This document shows positions 1 to 12,654 of a DNA stretch of 64,000 nucleotides, piece by piece. Source of the DNA: Rhodamnia argentea (Eukaryota > Streptophyta > Magnoliopsida > Myrtales > Myrtaceae). Each line of letters begins with the position of its first letter. Within the stretch, counting starts at the first letter, position 1. The notes below the pieces were generated by a model. That model saw only the letters and a program-made list of their open reading frames with translations. It was not told the origin of the DNA and did not search any database. Made by a program: the position numbers and the translations under genes. The stretch covers positions 13,144,001 to 13,208,000 of the forward strand of contig NC_063150.1 of assembly GCF_020921035.1 (NCBI RefSeq), read 5' to 3'.

Positions 1-3000
1 GGCAAACTCACCGGTCGTGATGCTTGATGATTTACATAAACTTAAATATGTTGATTTCGTGCCGGATCAAATTCTATTCTCGAGTTAGAAATTCATGCAC
101 AAAGAATCCGCAGCATGTACCAATGCAATCGATAGTTCTAAATGTTTTGGGTGGTGCGATCAAGTCCCCGAATCTTTTCTAATAGTTGCAGTCAAATCTT
201 AAAGATGAACAGTATTGAGAATTACCAACATGGCACTGAAAACACTCCGTGCTGGAGTCTTGAATTGAGCTTTTTTAATTTAGCCGGTTTAGTACATTTT
301 ACAATGAAGATTTAGGATTTTATTGCACCATTTGAAACTTTTAGTACTTTCATTCTATTTGTACACAAGGGTTTATGACTTTTCCGCCGGTTAATTTCGT
401 AGGTTTTCTCCACGAAAATGGAGATTGTGTCAAGCCCATCGTGTGCAAGTAGAAGATATTGGGCTTTTTGGACTGAGTTGGGCCGCCCATGATGGGCTGA
501 CTCAACCCCAAGCAAGCAATCGAAAGATCAAAGCATATTGGTAGGAGGGATACAAGTGATTACACAAACAATCGGCGCAAATGACGCAAGGATTACGTGC
601 AGCAATCTTGTTCTCGGGATCTAACATAATTTTTCATGAAACCTGTCCACATTCAAGTACCATACATGATTTCATTGTTAAACATGCAAGAAAAATTAGG
701 AATCTATAAAATCAATGGGTAGATATAGGCTGCGTTTGATTGATCTTTTGGGGAAAGTTCTTAGGAAAGTACAAAGAACTTTAGGTTAAAGGGATTTTTC
801 AAAATGCAAATAGTATCTGTTAAATTTGTAAATTGAAAAGCGCATTGGAAAGCCACTTTGGATTAAATGGTGTTTGGAAAAATCACACTTTATAAAAGAA
901 ATTTTTGTTAGTTAAAAGTAAAAACTCAAATCGGTGAAGGGGTCAGGCTGGCTGACGGACCTTGCCTAAGGTTCCATGAACTCGGGTGCAGGCCGCCGGT
1001 GCCACATACGGTCAGGATCTAGCTTGCCAGCCGACTGCCGATGGCCTAAGCCCTTCGCCGACGATGTCACGTGAGCTTAAGGTATTTCCGCAATTATGAA
1101 AGTTGCGATGGTAAAGTTGAAGGGCAAAAGAAAAGTATTAGCATTCCAGAAATATTCAAAGCTCAAAGCGAGGCCGGACCCACCTGGGGCCGAGGGCTTT
1201 AGAGGACTTTGGAAATACAAGAAGTACCTAGCAAAAGGTGCAAGAGAAAAGGCTGATCCTACGTGCCAAGCCCAAGGAGGGGCACGCAAGGGTTGTCGCC
1301 TCTTCAAACCCCCACAACTTATTCTAATAGGCCTAAAAATTGTACCTTTTTTTAAAGTTAGGAATACTGCCTAGGTTCTTAAATTTCCTGTTAAGGTGTG
1401 GCCACTTATAGCAAAATGTTAGGGTGTGGACGTTCTTTTTAACTATTTTCATTATTTATTCATTCCTTGTTTCGTATATGTCGTCAATAAAAAAAAAATC
1501 TTTTTGGGATTAATGGTGACTAGGAAATACTTTCTTAACATGAATTATCTCTAATTTACACAAGAACCACAACCTCGTCATTAGTATTTAAGATACATTT
1601 TCGCGAAACCCATGAACAATCAAAACATAATATTCATAGTCAAATATGAGTGAAGCTATGTTGACCAAATCAATGAACACATTCAGATCTTATACTAGCC
1701 AACGATCGATAGATTCAATCGCGATTTAGGTGAATATTGCTTCACATAATAAATATGAACAATTTAAATCTCAAACCAAATCAAAACAAATCGTGAAATA
1801 AGAATCGGGAATCGACTAATTATGATTAAAAACCCTCCCTATGAGACTTCTTCATTGTTTTGCTGTCAAATAATCACCAATAGAAGAAGTAGACGTACCG
1901 AAAGGTTTTAAAAGAGTCTATCATATTAGGGCTATGCAATCAGCAAACCAACAAATCAATGATCGGGATGCGAGATAAAGGGAGTAAGTAATGAGAAGAA
2001 TTCTTATTTCTCATTTCTGCTCCGAAAACGATCCAAGCATGCGTGAGAATATTTCAAGAGTAGAATTTATATTCCAAAAGTGATTCCGGAGAAAAATCCA
2101 TTTGGTTAAATGATTTCATTTTTCTACTTCTTGAGTATTTTTTTTTTCTCAGGAAGTAGTTTTGGAGCCACTTGAAGAAGTAAAAAAAAAATTACGTCTC
2201 CTCAAAAGTAGAAATATTAACTTACGGTCAGAAGTTGATTTCTAGAGTAAAAGTGTTACCATGCATGCCCAAAGAAGTTGAAAATTTTAACTTCTCATTT
2301 CTGTTCCAAACTTATTTTTGGAACAAATTTTTGTTCCAGATATAGAAAAATGAAATTGTGTTATCAAACGGATTTTTGTACCAAACGTGTTGTAGGAGAA
2401 AGTTTGGAATAAAAATAGAGAAACAGAAGAGTTATCATTCGCGCCATAAATGTTCTTTTAAACAGTGGCAATTAAGAGATCTTGCAAAAAGATTTGACAC
2501 TAAATTGAGTGTCATGTGAAAGACATGAAACCTCTGATTTCCTTATTAATCCATCAAGAGTTACAATCAATAAAGGGTAATTATGCTAGTGTTATCTCAA
2601 AATGGTTCAGTGCCTTTAAGAATGAGGGCACTCTGAGTTGATCGTATCTTAAGAATCCTTAGATGAGAAAGGATGAATGAATGCTACTAATCATATAAAA
2701 AAAAGCCACAGAGCCATGATTTCTCTTACTCGACACTAAAATCAGTATCTTAGAAAATTCAAATAATCAAATTCTAAGAGAGAGTGGGGAACGGAAGCGG
2801 CGGCCATAGGCGGCAGCATCACCTAGCCCACGGTTAGGGTCCAGCGGCCCTCACCGGCGGCTGGGCACTGGCCAGCCGTTGGCCCGACAATGGCCGTCCC
2901 ATCCTCTCTCTAGAATTTACATTTTGTTTTAATCTTATAAAAGATATCCATTTTGATATAACATGGACGTCTGCAAGACACTTATCGAACTGCAGTTATT

Positions 3001-3909
3001 GTTTTTATTGGCTTTTTAGTAGAAGAACCGATATGAACAAACAGACATATAATTTGAGGACACGATTGCATAAAAATTGTTTATGAGGCACGACATTGCA
3101 CAGATTGAAAAGTTTAAAGGACCACCCCATATCATTATCCGAATGCATAATTATCTTTTGCCGGAGAAATAGAAAGAAACCGCCCATGTCATCGATCCAT
3201 GTGCCAAATATAGATGAAACTTTACCCTTTGATCATTGGAAATATGAATAAATATTGCCTTCTTCTTGAAGTTTGACATAGCAATAATTGCCTTTAATTC
3301 ATGACTGGACGCGCTCATATTATCCACTTTCTTACATACCATGATTAGAACTTAGAAGACCATAGTGTCTTTTTGTCAAATGGGAACAAATCAATCCGCA
3401 CTCGAGAGACAAATTCCTATAATATCGGAGACCCTAATCCAACGAGAAAACCCATCAACAAGTAAATCTAATCATTAGATACAGATGTCTAGAGCCAAAT
3501 AGAAACATTATATCCTACACATGTCCTAAAAATTAAATTTTTTGAAGCCGGTAATCGATGTTTTGTTATATGGCATCCGACCATATTCAGTTGTGCAGAT
3601 CAAATTTCATCCAAATTGTGCAATAAAAACCCTAAACAAATCAGCTCTTAGTAATAAAATAAAAAAAAATGGCAAAACTTGTATGAAGATAAACATACGA
3701 GGTCTACATGATAAAATACATATCAACCATGCAAAAGTATTCACTAATCTTCAGTTAACAGTGGCGAAGACATCCATGTCAGAGCCAAATAGCCGATACA
3801 CATATCACACACACACACACAAAATTAAAGGAGACCACTTTCAGCCAAAAACCACAGCTTAACTTTAGCCTTCGAAGCATTCGATCAGATTCGTGGAAAT
3901 GGGATCTCG
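1..3909. other. Gene-poor AT-rich intergenic DNA
   Basis: I find no gene here. Reading frames are short, unrelated to any family I know, and often open on both strands over the same GC-rich patches (around 940-1310 and 2800-2900). Part of 1980-2420 contains repeated segments with 'acttctcatttctgttcc'-type motifs, which looks like a decayed inverted-repeat element. No RNA gene was recognised. Confidence 0.6.
3806..3821. repeat. (CA)n microsatellite
   Basis: A run of about eight CA units. It lies roughly 90 bp beyond the stop codon of the small minus-strand Ser-rich gene, so it would be a (TG)n tract in that gene's 3' untranslated region. Confidence 0.9.
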
Positions 3910-4155
3910 TCAACTGCTTTTTGTGGGCGAATCTTGAGTGAAGGTCGAGGAAGTGTCCATGCTTCTTGTCCTCTGGAGCGAGGGCGCGCGGTGGAGCCGG
4001 CACCGGAACGAACCGGGGTGGGTGGTCGGCGAGCACAGGCAGGCGTTCTTCGTGGCGCTGGGCTGCCTTGCGAGGCCGGACGGGGCGGCGATCTCGGTCT
4101 CACACGAGACCTCCACCTTCAGATCCTTACTCTTGGCAATCTCTTGATTCTCCAT
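3910..4155 (-). CDS. Small serine-rich CxC/HPGSFRC-motif protein
   Basis: An 81-residue reading frame starting at the ATG at 4155 (context agaATGG) and ending at TGA. Residues about 37-55 read ACLCSPTTHPGSFRCRLHR. This Cys-x-Cys...HPGSFRC...H signature is shared by a family of short plant 'serine-rich protein-like' genes of unknown function, usually about 80-150 aa. The tail after the motif is Ser/Thr/Arg-rich, as in relatives. Four conserved Cys/His positions could bind a metal or form disulfides, but that is inference. A second in-frame ATG at 4188 would add 11 residues. I prefer 4155 because its context is better and a 'ttgcag' acceptor-like site lies just upstream at about 4171-4176, suggesting a 5' UTR intron. 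The gene is GC-rich compared with its AT-rich surroundings. No signal peptide or membrane segment is visible. Confidence 0.72.
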   Translation of the reverse strand: MENQEIAKSKDLKVEVSCETEIAAPSGLARQPSATKNACLCSPTTHPGSFRCRLHRAPSLQRTRSMDTSSTFTQDSPTKSS

Positions 4156-4334
4156 TCTTGGCTCCCAAGTCCTGCAAGCATAATTCATATGGATTGGATC
4201 AGTTGTCAAATTATGAAGAAGATGGAACCTCAAGTACTAAACCTGAAGTTGCATTTGGGATTTGAAGAGGGTGAAGATAAGGAAGGTACTGAGTCAACAA
4301 CTTGAACGATAATGAAAGCAATTTTATCCCAAGT

Positions 4335-4338
<4 letters not shown>

Positions 4339-4366
<28 letters not shown>
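4339..4366. repeat. (TC)n microsatellite
   Basis: About 14 TC units. It sits about 185 bp upstream of the start of the small minus-strand Ser-rich gene, where it is a (GA)n tract on the coding strand, in likely promoter or leader sequence. Confidence 0.9.
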
Positions 4367-4368
<2 letters not shown>

Positions 4369-4577
4369 GGGAGCGATGATCCAAAGTCCATCAACGTCCC
4401 ACCTAATTTTGCTACTTTTGACAATGCTTCAACCACTCAAAAAGTTCGACCAAAAAAAAAAAAACAACACTCAAAAAGAAGCCATCATAAACAGGGAAGC
4501 CCATCATGAATTTTCCCATCTCTTTAAAAAAGTAAAAGGTGAAAGCAGCATATATCTCCTGATAAGCATATCCATCT

Positions 4578-4955
4578 ACCCAAAAATTACCAAATCATTC
4601 CTAAATTTATTGTATAGATATTAATTCAGTCCTAAACTTTTTAATTTATCATGGAATCTTAAATCTTTTGTACTAAATTTTAATGTAGTCCTTTAGATCA
4701 ATCGCCGTAAAAAATAGTTGACGAGGCGATCCACGCAACATGTCGTTTCAAGGAAAATTGTCCACGTCGGCATGCCACATGAGATGACCAGAGATGATTA
4801 CATGCCACATTAGCAATTTTCCGGCCGTAATTGGTCGGAATGTTCACGTTAGAATTTCGTGCAGAGATTTATAACTACATTGATAAAATTAAAAAGTTGA
4901 AGACTAAATTGGCATTGATACAATAGGTTTATGACTGATTCGATAATTATGCCGT
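4578..4955. mobile_element. Foldback element, family A copy 1
   Basis: The left end ('ctaaatttattgta') and right end ('acaataggtttat') are imperfect inverted repeats. They are followed inward by the 'cctaaactttttaa'/'aaaaagttgaaga' pair and a centre with 'ccacgtcggcatgcc'-like sequence. The same arrangement recurs at 9912, 54176, 57659 and 61618. No coding capacity is present, so it is a non-autonomous MITE-like element. Boundaries are approximate. Confidence 0.6.
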
Positions 4956-5150
4956 ACTTTATTAGAAATATCATAGATATATGTGTTTCTAATTGACAAA
5001 ATAAAATATAGGGAAAACTTTAAAAACCATCTTCACTTTTCATTTCAATAACAATTTGCATCCGAAGTTTTGAAAATCTATAATTTTCATCCCCAAACAA
5101 AACTTCCACAACCAAAAAAGACCAATCTACCCTCAATTTTATCCATGCCC

Positions 5151-5154
<4 letters not shown>

Positions 5155-5182
<28 letters not shown>
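5155..5182. repeat. (TC)n microsatellite
   Basis: About 14 perfect TC units, with no gene nearby. Confidence 0.9.
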
Positions 5183-5185
<3 letters not shown>

Positions 5186-5578
5186 CATGGCCAAGCGCAA
5201 CCAAGGGTCGAGCTGTACTCAAATCTAGATCAACATGTAAAATCGAGCTCAACTCAAATCACAGTCAAACTAGATAGATTTTGAGCCATGCTCGACACTC
5301 GACGAGCTCGACATACTTGAATTGAGCTCGACGCTGGCGAAATTCGACTAGCTGCCCCTCAACTAGGGTTGAATATGACACCGCGGGACTAGGGTTTTTG
5401 GGCAAGTGGGTTTTTATTGCGGGTGGATTTGAAACCGCGGGAGGGGCAAAATTAGAAGGTAAATGGCAAAAATTCGAGAATCGGATTAGATGTTAGATGA
5501 AACTTGATATGTTGACCATAGATTTTCAAAACTCGAAATGCAAATTGATATGAGGTTGAATTCCGAAGACGATTTTAC

Positions 5579-5601
5579 ATATATATATATATATATATAT
5601 T
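5579..5601. repeat. (AT)n microsatellite
   Basis: About 11 AT units inside AT-rich intergenic DNA. Confidence 0.85.
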
Positions 5602-5963
5602 ATTTTTTATCCAATTCTTTAAAATTAAAAGTTAGAAAAAAATGTAGAGGGTCGTTCTCTGAGTATTATGGCAGACATTCTCGTGTGCACAATAAATTTC
5701 TCTCCCCGGTTGCACCGGTGGGTCACATGTTCCATCGCCCCCCATCTATGGACGATGTGATTTGACCCTTTCTCACTAGCCATAAGCCCCTTTATCCATA
5801 ACCTCTGTTCACTGCCAATATAGTAATAGAAGACAGTAATTTCAAAGCTTTGGTGCTTCTCATCTGAATTTGCCATATGGAAAACTAGATTGAGGAGCAA
5901 CCATAAACATCGTCAATAAGAGGTCATTAATCTTCAAAAACTCTAGCTGACAGATACAAACGT

Positions 5964-6257
5964 GATAAGCCAGAGTTCTTTCTTCTTCTTCTTTTTTTTT
6001 TTTTTTTTTTGGGTCGAAAGTGAATTTTTTATTCATATCTCAAGATGATATGTTAGAGGTTCAAAACAAAGCAAATCTCAAACGGCAAACTAGAACAACA
6101 AAGCGTGTTGTGATAAGCGTAATCTTATCCACAAGATTAGGTATGTCTCAGCATTAAACAAAACGAGTGGCGGACGACAATCGAATCTCGTATTTGTCAC
6201 GAGTGATGAGCGCATATCGTAATCTCCTTATCCAGTAGCTGCGGGACAAGCCAGAGT
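5964..6257 (-). mobile_element. SINE-like retroposon with target-site duplications
   Basis: A retroposed copy in minus orientation. The poly(A) tail appears as a T-run at about 5991-6010. Flanks are gataagccagagt (5964-5976) and gacaagccagagt (6245-6257), matching at 12 of 13 positions, which is the expected target-site duplication. The body is about 230 bp and has no open frame. Read on the minus strand, it carries a 'gattcgattg' stretch about 65 nt from its 5' end that resembles a pol III B box, and it ends in 'tttcgaccc' before the A-run. This structure fits a tRNA-derived SINE. A truncated LINE 3' end is the alternative. Confidence 0.7.
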
Positions 6258-6515
6258 CTGATCACACGAAATTGGGCTTTGTTCAACCCCACCCACCGCA
6301 AATCCTTGTCAGTTTTTCTTGTGTTTTGGACACTTCTTTCCAATACGACCAAAGTCAAGCTACCCACTTGGCCCAAGTCACTACTTGGGCTTCATGCCAC
6401 ACCGCAAGTCCCACCAACTGCTGATCTTTCCAACCCTTCACTAGAATTATGTGAACTTTAAATAAGCACATAGCTGCTTGCGTTATTGCACCTTTAAAAA
6501 AAAAAATTTCAAATC

Positions 6516-6680
6516 ATGGGATGGCTTAGTTTACTAAGGAAAGGCCTCGTGTGTGTGCATACGGCGCATGACGCAAGTTTGATTCTCACGCCAACAAGTG
6601 TAGTGACTCCATTTTCAAGTCATTTATATGAGTTTTGTCTCGTCTCTTATCCTATAAAATATCATACTCATGGTTCACAA
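6516..6680 (+). mobile_element. Possible decayed tRNA-derived SINE
   Basis: Starts with 'tggcttagttt' (6522-6532), which resembles a pol III A box, followed by 'gtttgattctc' (6577-6587), which resembles a B box with C-to-T decay. I could not define a tail or target-site duplications, so the 3' boundary is a guess. It does not fold as an intact tRNA. Confidence 0.3.
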
Positions 6681-7061
6681 ATTTATGATGAGCTTAGATA
6701 TCATCACAACAACAGTAGTGGCAACAATTGCAACAATCATAGGAGTGACAACAGTATTTTCTCTCTGCAACTTTGAAAATGGAACAATAGTATTTCAAGT
6801 CTCCAAGAATCATACGAAATATTACATGTAACTAGACATGTTGATGTTCTATATTTGAAAATGTGCCAAGTGTTTTTATGGCGAGTTAAATAAAATGCAA
6901 AATGTAAAATGTATAATATCAAATACACACCGACTTCGTACATGACTAGACAATCTCCCTCGTTAAAGAAACCTTTCACATAATCTCAAACCTTTCCGTG
7001 AGGGGGTGGATGAAATTGGAAGTCATAAGAGATGCTCAATATTATATCTCATTTTCTTTTT

Positions 7062-7500
7062 AGGACTAATACCACAAAAAAACTCTAAATTAGCACATTG
7101 TGACAATTAACCACAAACTAATTTTTTGACCATCAAAAACTTCAAATTGGTACATTTGTGGCAAATTTATCTTAAACTCATTTTTTAACTACTAAAAATC
7201 TCAAATTGATACATTTGTGACAAACTTACCCTATAATAATTTCCGTTAAATTGGGTTATTACAACGAAAAAATTTAAACTGGTACATTTATGATAAACGG
7301 AGGGTGAAAACCCTAATATGGTACCTGTGTTCACCGTCACGTGTCATCCAACTTAGCAATTTAATAATAGGTTTTAACGAAAACTAACTGAGAGTAAATT
7401 TTTAATAGATGTACCCGTTTGAGGTTGTCAGTGGTCAAAAAATTAGTTTGACATGTAATTATCATGAGTACGAATTTGTGATTTTTCGTGATATTAACTC
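7062..7500. mobile_element. Foldback element, family B
   Basis: The left end (aataccacaaaaaaactc) and right end (ttttcgtgatatta) are inverted repeats. Inside them the paired segments 'aaactaattttttgacca' and 'tggtcaaaaaattagttt' are near-perfect complements. The left arm also holds three tandem degenerate units built on 'aaattggtacatttgtg'. Non-coding; a non-autonomous inverted-repeat element. A second, partial copy is at about 59860-60076. Confidence 0.65.
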
Positions 7501-8176
7501 TTCTTTATGTTATTCGGTAGGAGGGTAATTTTGAATATCTTTTGTTTCATTTGTTGTTGGGGGCAGTATGTAAAGAAACAGTTGGGTTTGCTGCACACTC
7601 AAGTACACGAAACATTTTGACAAAGACAGAAAAACAAAGTACAAGAAACATTTTTTTTTTCTCTTAACGAAGAAACATTTTTTTTCCCCATTTTCTCTCT
7701 GCTAATTTTTCCATTTGACTCCAAGGGGAATTGACTTTGCTTTCATCAAAATGCCCATGTCTAATTGACTGGTCCACATCGAGCTATGTCAACAGCATAT
7801 ACAGATTTTGTTTTGTGAAGCAGTGGATCGTCACGATCGGCTAAACCAGATCTTCAACATTTTCCATCTTTGGCCAAGACTACTTAGCCAAAGATTGAAT
7901 AACAAAACCTTGTCATGCCAAGGCAACCCCACAAACTCCAGAACCTTCACATCACGAATTCAGTAATTAAGACTAAAATTGATGAGTCGAAGTGCTTAAC
8001 ATTGAATAGAAGCAAGCTTATGTGACCTTGACACATGTCCTAGAAACAAGTTTCTAGATCGAGTCCGGAATGTCACCTTGCAGGCAGTTAAGGAAGAGAA
8101 ATGGAAATCGAACATCTCCGTGTAGGTGCAAAATCCTGATGTCCTCTAGAGATTAATGTTGTATTAACATCATTTA

Positions 8177-8421
8177 AGCTCCCTTTATTTTGCGAAAAAT
8201 GAATGATTTGGAAAATATTTTCCTAAAATTGAATCGCTCCTATCATTTGAAATAATTAATCAATAAAAAAATATTCTCACTTTTTGCAAGAATTTATGTC
8301 ACAATATTTTTGTGGACGGTGAGAATATTTTTGGTTCATTAATATTTATAAGTGATACAAGCGGTTATTTTGAGGAAAATGTTTTCCAAATATTTTTTTT
8401 TTTTGCTAAACAATTGGAGCC
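8177..8421. mobile_element. MITE, family E
   Basis: The ends 'gctccctttattttgcgaa' and, reverse-complemented from the right, 'ggctccaattgtttagcaa' form imperfect inverted termini of about 30 bp, with 'ggaaaatattttcc'-like sequence inside both arms. Short, AT-rich and non-coding. A longer related copy lies at about 53031. Confidence 0.5.
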
Positions 8422-9911
8422 TTGGTTAACCTTCTTGATCACGGATGTGGAAATATGGGGGACCAAAAGCATGGTCCAGCATCTACCAACAAATAATAAC
8501 TTCTTCCGTGATTAACTCTACTTTCATTATAAGAGGAAGGTTAGACTTTTCAATTAGGGTTTGGTTAATCAATGGCTCCACTTGTGTAAGTGGTGGTACC
8601 TCTAGAAGTAAGCTATTTTATTATTAATTTCCTTTTGGTTCAACAATAATGGACTCTTAGGGGAGGCATTGTATAACCCTTTTCAGCAAAGTTTTAGATC
8701 AAGTGGTAATTGCTACCAAGGGAGACATTTGGTTCCACGAATAACAAATTACACTTTATATAATGCTTGAAGAGGGCTGTGAATGAGATTTGAATTCTCA
8801 ATGGCTTTGTTTGAGGAAGCATGGCTGGTCCATGGTCTTGTTGATGTTTACAAGAGCTACAGATAGATTCGCATGTGATCCGTTTCAAGTTGTGAATTCT
8901 TGTCCACCTTGAAAAGGACTTCATGGGACATTGAACTATGGTTTGGCAAATCAGTTAAGAATGTCATTTTGTTCCATTCCTTAGCTCCTTACCAAAGTTC
9001 TAGAATGTCGATAACATTTCCCTATCGACAATAACACGTGCAAACTTAAGATCGTCCATGGAGGTGGACTAGTCAAGCTGCGTGATAAACAGCTAACCCA
9101 AGACACCATCTAAGCACTATAAAAAACATAACCTAAGTGCAAATGTACCTGAACCGATCTTTAGAATTTTCGAATAAAAATTTGTCCGGGGGCGATTTTA
9201 CTTTGTAAGTTTTCCTCGTTTTCTTGCGTTTGGACATGATGACTTTGCCAATGTCTATTGCTTTTTACGATGATGAGCGTCTCCTCGTCACTTTTCTTCG
9301 TCTTCGTTCTATCTCCTTCCTCCTTCCGTGCTACCTGTCTTCTCTTCCCTTTTTAAGAACCATTTTTTATGCTTAGGACCATAATAGGTTCACGATACAT
9401 TCCATGCGTTTTTCTTGTGTGCATTCTAGAAATTGGGAAGAAAATCGGATATTTGTTCCTTCCATCAAGTTGTACATAGTAAAATCAGAAAATATCTCAC
9501 ACACGTCATCGATCAGAATTTTGAGATTTTAAGTACGATGTTGTAATAAGACTTAAATAAAGTCGGCTGCCATGTGTAATCCATGATATAAATGTGCACG
9601 AGTCTTTAGTGTTAATATTGACTTTCATTAGTAACAAATTTTTAAACAATTTTGGCCAACCTACTACATGAAAGTCCTTACATTCAATGTGATAGCGTAC
9701 TTGTTCGTGCTGCTAGAATTCGGAAGAATTCCTGTAAATTGTCTAAAATATTTAGAAGTGAGTAAAAGCTATGGCTAGAAGACTTGCAAGTTACATATAT
9801 ATGCACCAAGCATGCCTACATGCATTTGTACTCAAAATGAGGATGCCGTTCTTGAATATGGGATCTCAATGGGTTTGTCAATCCTATTGGGCACGCTTGA
9901 AAACGACTTAA
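8422..9911. other. Intergenic DNA, no gene recognised
   Basis: Nothing here resembles a known protein or RNA. A stretch at 8693-8805 has weak A-box and B-box resemblance but with spacing too long for a convincing SINE. Confidence 0.5.
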
Positions 9912-10263
9912 TCTAGCCAAGCGAGGGCTGCCCACGCTCGCCCAAGCGAGGGTAACCATCACCATGGGGCGGCCCTCGCCTGAGATAGGTGATGGCAGGA
10001 AAAAAGGAAAGGGAAAAAGAAAAATAGAAAAAAAAAAGTGAAAAAATTAAAGTACTCAAAAAAAAATTAAAAAAATAAAATTCATCTATATCAACACGGA
10101 CAGTGCCATGTAAGATGCCTGGTGTCCACGTTAGCAATTTCTGGTCAATAGAACTAAATTGACAAAAGTTGAAAAGGTTTAGGATTGAATCGGCAAACTT
10201 ACAAGATTTAGGACTGAATTGACAAAAGTGCAAAAAGTTTAGAACTTTTTTGACTATTTCCCC
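9912..10263. mobile_element. Foldback element, family A copy 2 (one arm)
   Basis: The right arm of the family A element is clear ('ggtttaggattgaatcggc', 'gatttaggactgaattgac', 'aaaagtttagaactttttt'). It is preceded by a GC-rich core with repeated 'gcgaggg' motifs and an A-rich spacer. The left arm is missing, so the copy is truncated. Confidence 0.6.
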
Positions 10264-12654
10264 CTTTGGTGTATATATTTACAAATTGTGGGTTAATGCT
10301 CGTAGCTAATGAACAATAGTTGATTTTTGGCATTTCATTCGAATGAATAAGTACAAGCAATGGCGGTCTTTCATAGAGACCCCAATTTGATGGGGATAGA
10401 CATAGACAAGATTTACGCGATATTTCGCAAATATGTGAGATTTGGTGAATTACGGAAAATATCTAACTCCATGACAACATTCGAAACCTAGTATACAAAC
10501 ATGTGAAACTATAGATATTATTTAACATCCACCTCAAACACAAGGAAGTTTTGGGGAAACCAATTTAAGTTTGGATTAGCCTGTGGGAGAGGCCTAAACG
10601 ATCGGCTTTATTAAAGATGTCCGCATTTTGATTCATGGGACAAATATGGAGAAAGAGGGACAGTTCCATATAACATACTTTGTCGAATGAATTGACAATT
10701 ATTTTCGATATGCTTTGTTCTTTCATGGATGAAGTCATTGTAAGCAATTTCTGTGGACGGCATCGGATGCAGCCCCATCACCTCCTAGCACCGTCAAGGT
10801 CCGCCGCAATACACAAAAAAACAAAAACAAAAACCCTCGGCACCGCCACAACACCACCTCTCGACTGCCCATTGCACAAGATCTTATCATGGCATTGATG
10901 GCGGAGCCAAGTCCGTTAAGTATTGACGGTAAGGCTAAGGTTCAATGACCATGGAGGAGCCGCCGGGCTACACGTGCATTTCTTTTCCGTCGATGTGACC
11001 TATCGCCGATCTCATATTTCCTCTTGTTACTTATTACCGCCGGAAGAAAGGGCTACCAATTTGGCCTATTTTGAAAGGCTGCTCTCGGAGATGGCCAAGA
11101 AATCTCACAAGTTCATAAAGAAGTCCAACAAAACTTTGGAAAGAGTTGATTGCTGGCGATGACTTGCCGCCCAGTTAAGCCCTAAGTAGTCTCGAAAGCC
11201 GAACTCGGCAACTTGTTAGAAGTAGGTCGAAAGAATGGACTTTTGAAGACCCGGAAAAGAATTCACTCATAGTTCCTACGAGGTGGAGACGATGGGATCT
11301 GTCCATGGATTCTACCTACTATGGATTGGAAATTGAAAACTGGTATACGAAATATCTAGGTATAGAATCTGTTGTCCTCGGCGGGGCTACATGTAGCGAA
11401 TCACGAGGACCATATAGAAAAGAAAGTGGCAATTTTGAAAATAGCTTTCTTTTTTTTTTTTTGGTCGAAACAATTTTCAAAATAACTTGAGGTTGCTTAC
11501 TGATGCGAGATGTAATTTGTCGTCCAACACAAAAACTCAAAAATGTTTTTTTATTTATTTGAAAGATAGAGGATGGAAATCGGATGAAAGTTGAGCATGG
11601 TTTTTGGTAGTTTCCCAACTATTTTAGTCAAAACACATTGATTGAGTGATTAACTTAATTAATTACCGTCTACAAGTGCCAAACTAAATAAGGCAGTGTA
11701 TGTATAATCAGTCAAACTCTAATTCACTTATCCATGTAATTCATTCAACCCCTAGATGTGTCCAAAGAACCTTAATTTTTCTCGTTAACTTAGGGAACAT
11801 TTGACAAATTCCTAGCTCTTACACCACTTATTAAGAAAAGAAAAATGCTTCCTTGACAGGTCGATAATACTGTCAATAATTTCTAACCGTAGATTCATAC
11901 ACCACCACCGCGTATTTTGCATAAAGCACTCATTAATTAAAAAATCGTGGGGTCGGAAATAATGATAATACTATTAGGTAATAGCTTCCTTAAGAAAATT
12001 AGTGGGGCGACGTCCCTCATTTTTATTTTTGTTTTTTTTTTAATGTAAAATGGATACAATTTTAACTCTTCCTTTCATTGCTTCTCATAAAAATCTTGTT
12101 AACAGATATATAATCAGCACCGTTTCTTTGAGAGAAGAATTTACCATTACCAAAACGAATTTAATGAACTTAAGAAGCACGCCCTAAACTCTCTTTAACA
12201 TTTTCACTTTTATAAAAAAAATTCCCCAAAAAATCAGTAGTTTTAATTTCTCAAAAAAAAAAAAAATTTAAAAACCTTTCTTCCGCGGCGGATTTTTGTC
12301 GCCAAAGCGAAGAACGAGTACAGCACACCACAGCTTTTTTCATTACCAAGGTCAACGCTCACCACCCAGAACTCCCAAGGGAAAACCTCGAGAATTAACT
12401 TAAAGTTGCAGACCACGCTCCGCCATTTTTTTCGAACCGCTCGTTCATCAATGACTCGCACGCTCTGCAAATTATTAGCTCCCATCGACTCGCCATTAAC
12501 GACGCTTCCTCCGAGTTTGTCCCATCTTATGCTTAACCACAGACTTAAACAACTGACCTAAAAGTAACTAGCAAACCTGTCATCAACTCAAGCGATAGAT
12601 CGAATGAGACAGAGAACAGAAAACCAGACGGGAGCACATATGTAGAGGACGACA
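10264..12654. other. Intergenic DNA, no gene recognised
   Basis: Short frames at 10680-10900 and 10923-11160 have no family resemblance and are not linked by convincing splice sites. The stretch from about 12250 to 12654 is downstream of the ERF gene on its strand and may be partly 3' flank. Confidence 0.5.

Noticed and set aside
1096..1374. Basic 92-codon plus-strand frame
   Set aside because: The frame is also open on the opposite strand, lies in a GC-rich patch of a repeat-like region, and matches no family.
8693..8805. Possible second plus-strand SINE with A-box- and B-box-like stretches
   Set aside because: The two boxes are about 90 bases apart, too far for a normal pol III promoter, and there is no tail or duplication.
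10565..10747. Minus-strand frame with an ADIF-like motif resembling the tail of copia polyproteins
   Set aside because: The similarity is a few residues only. There is no neighbouring integrase, RT or RNase H sequence.
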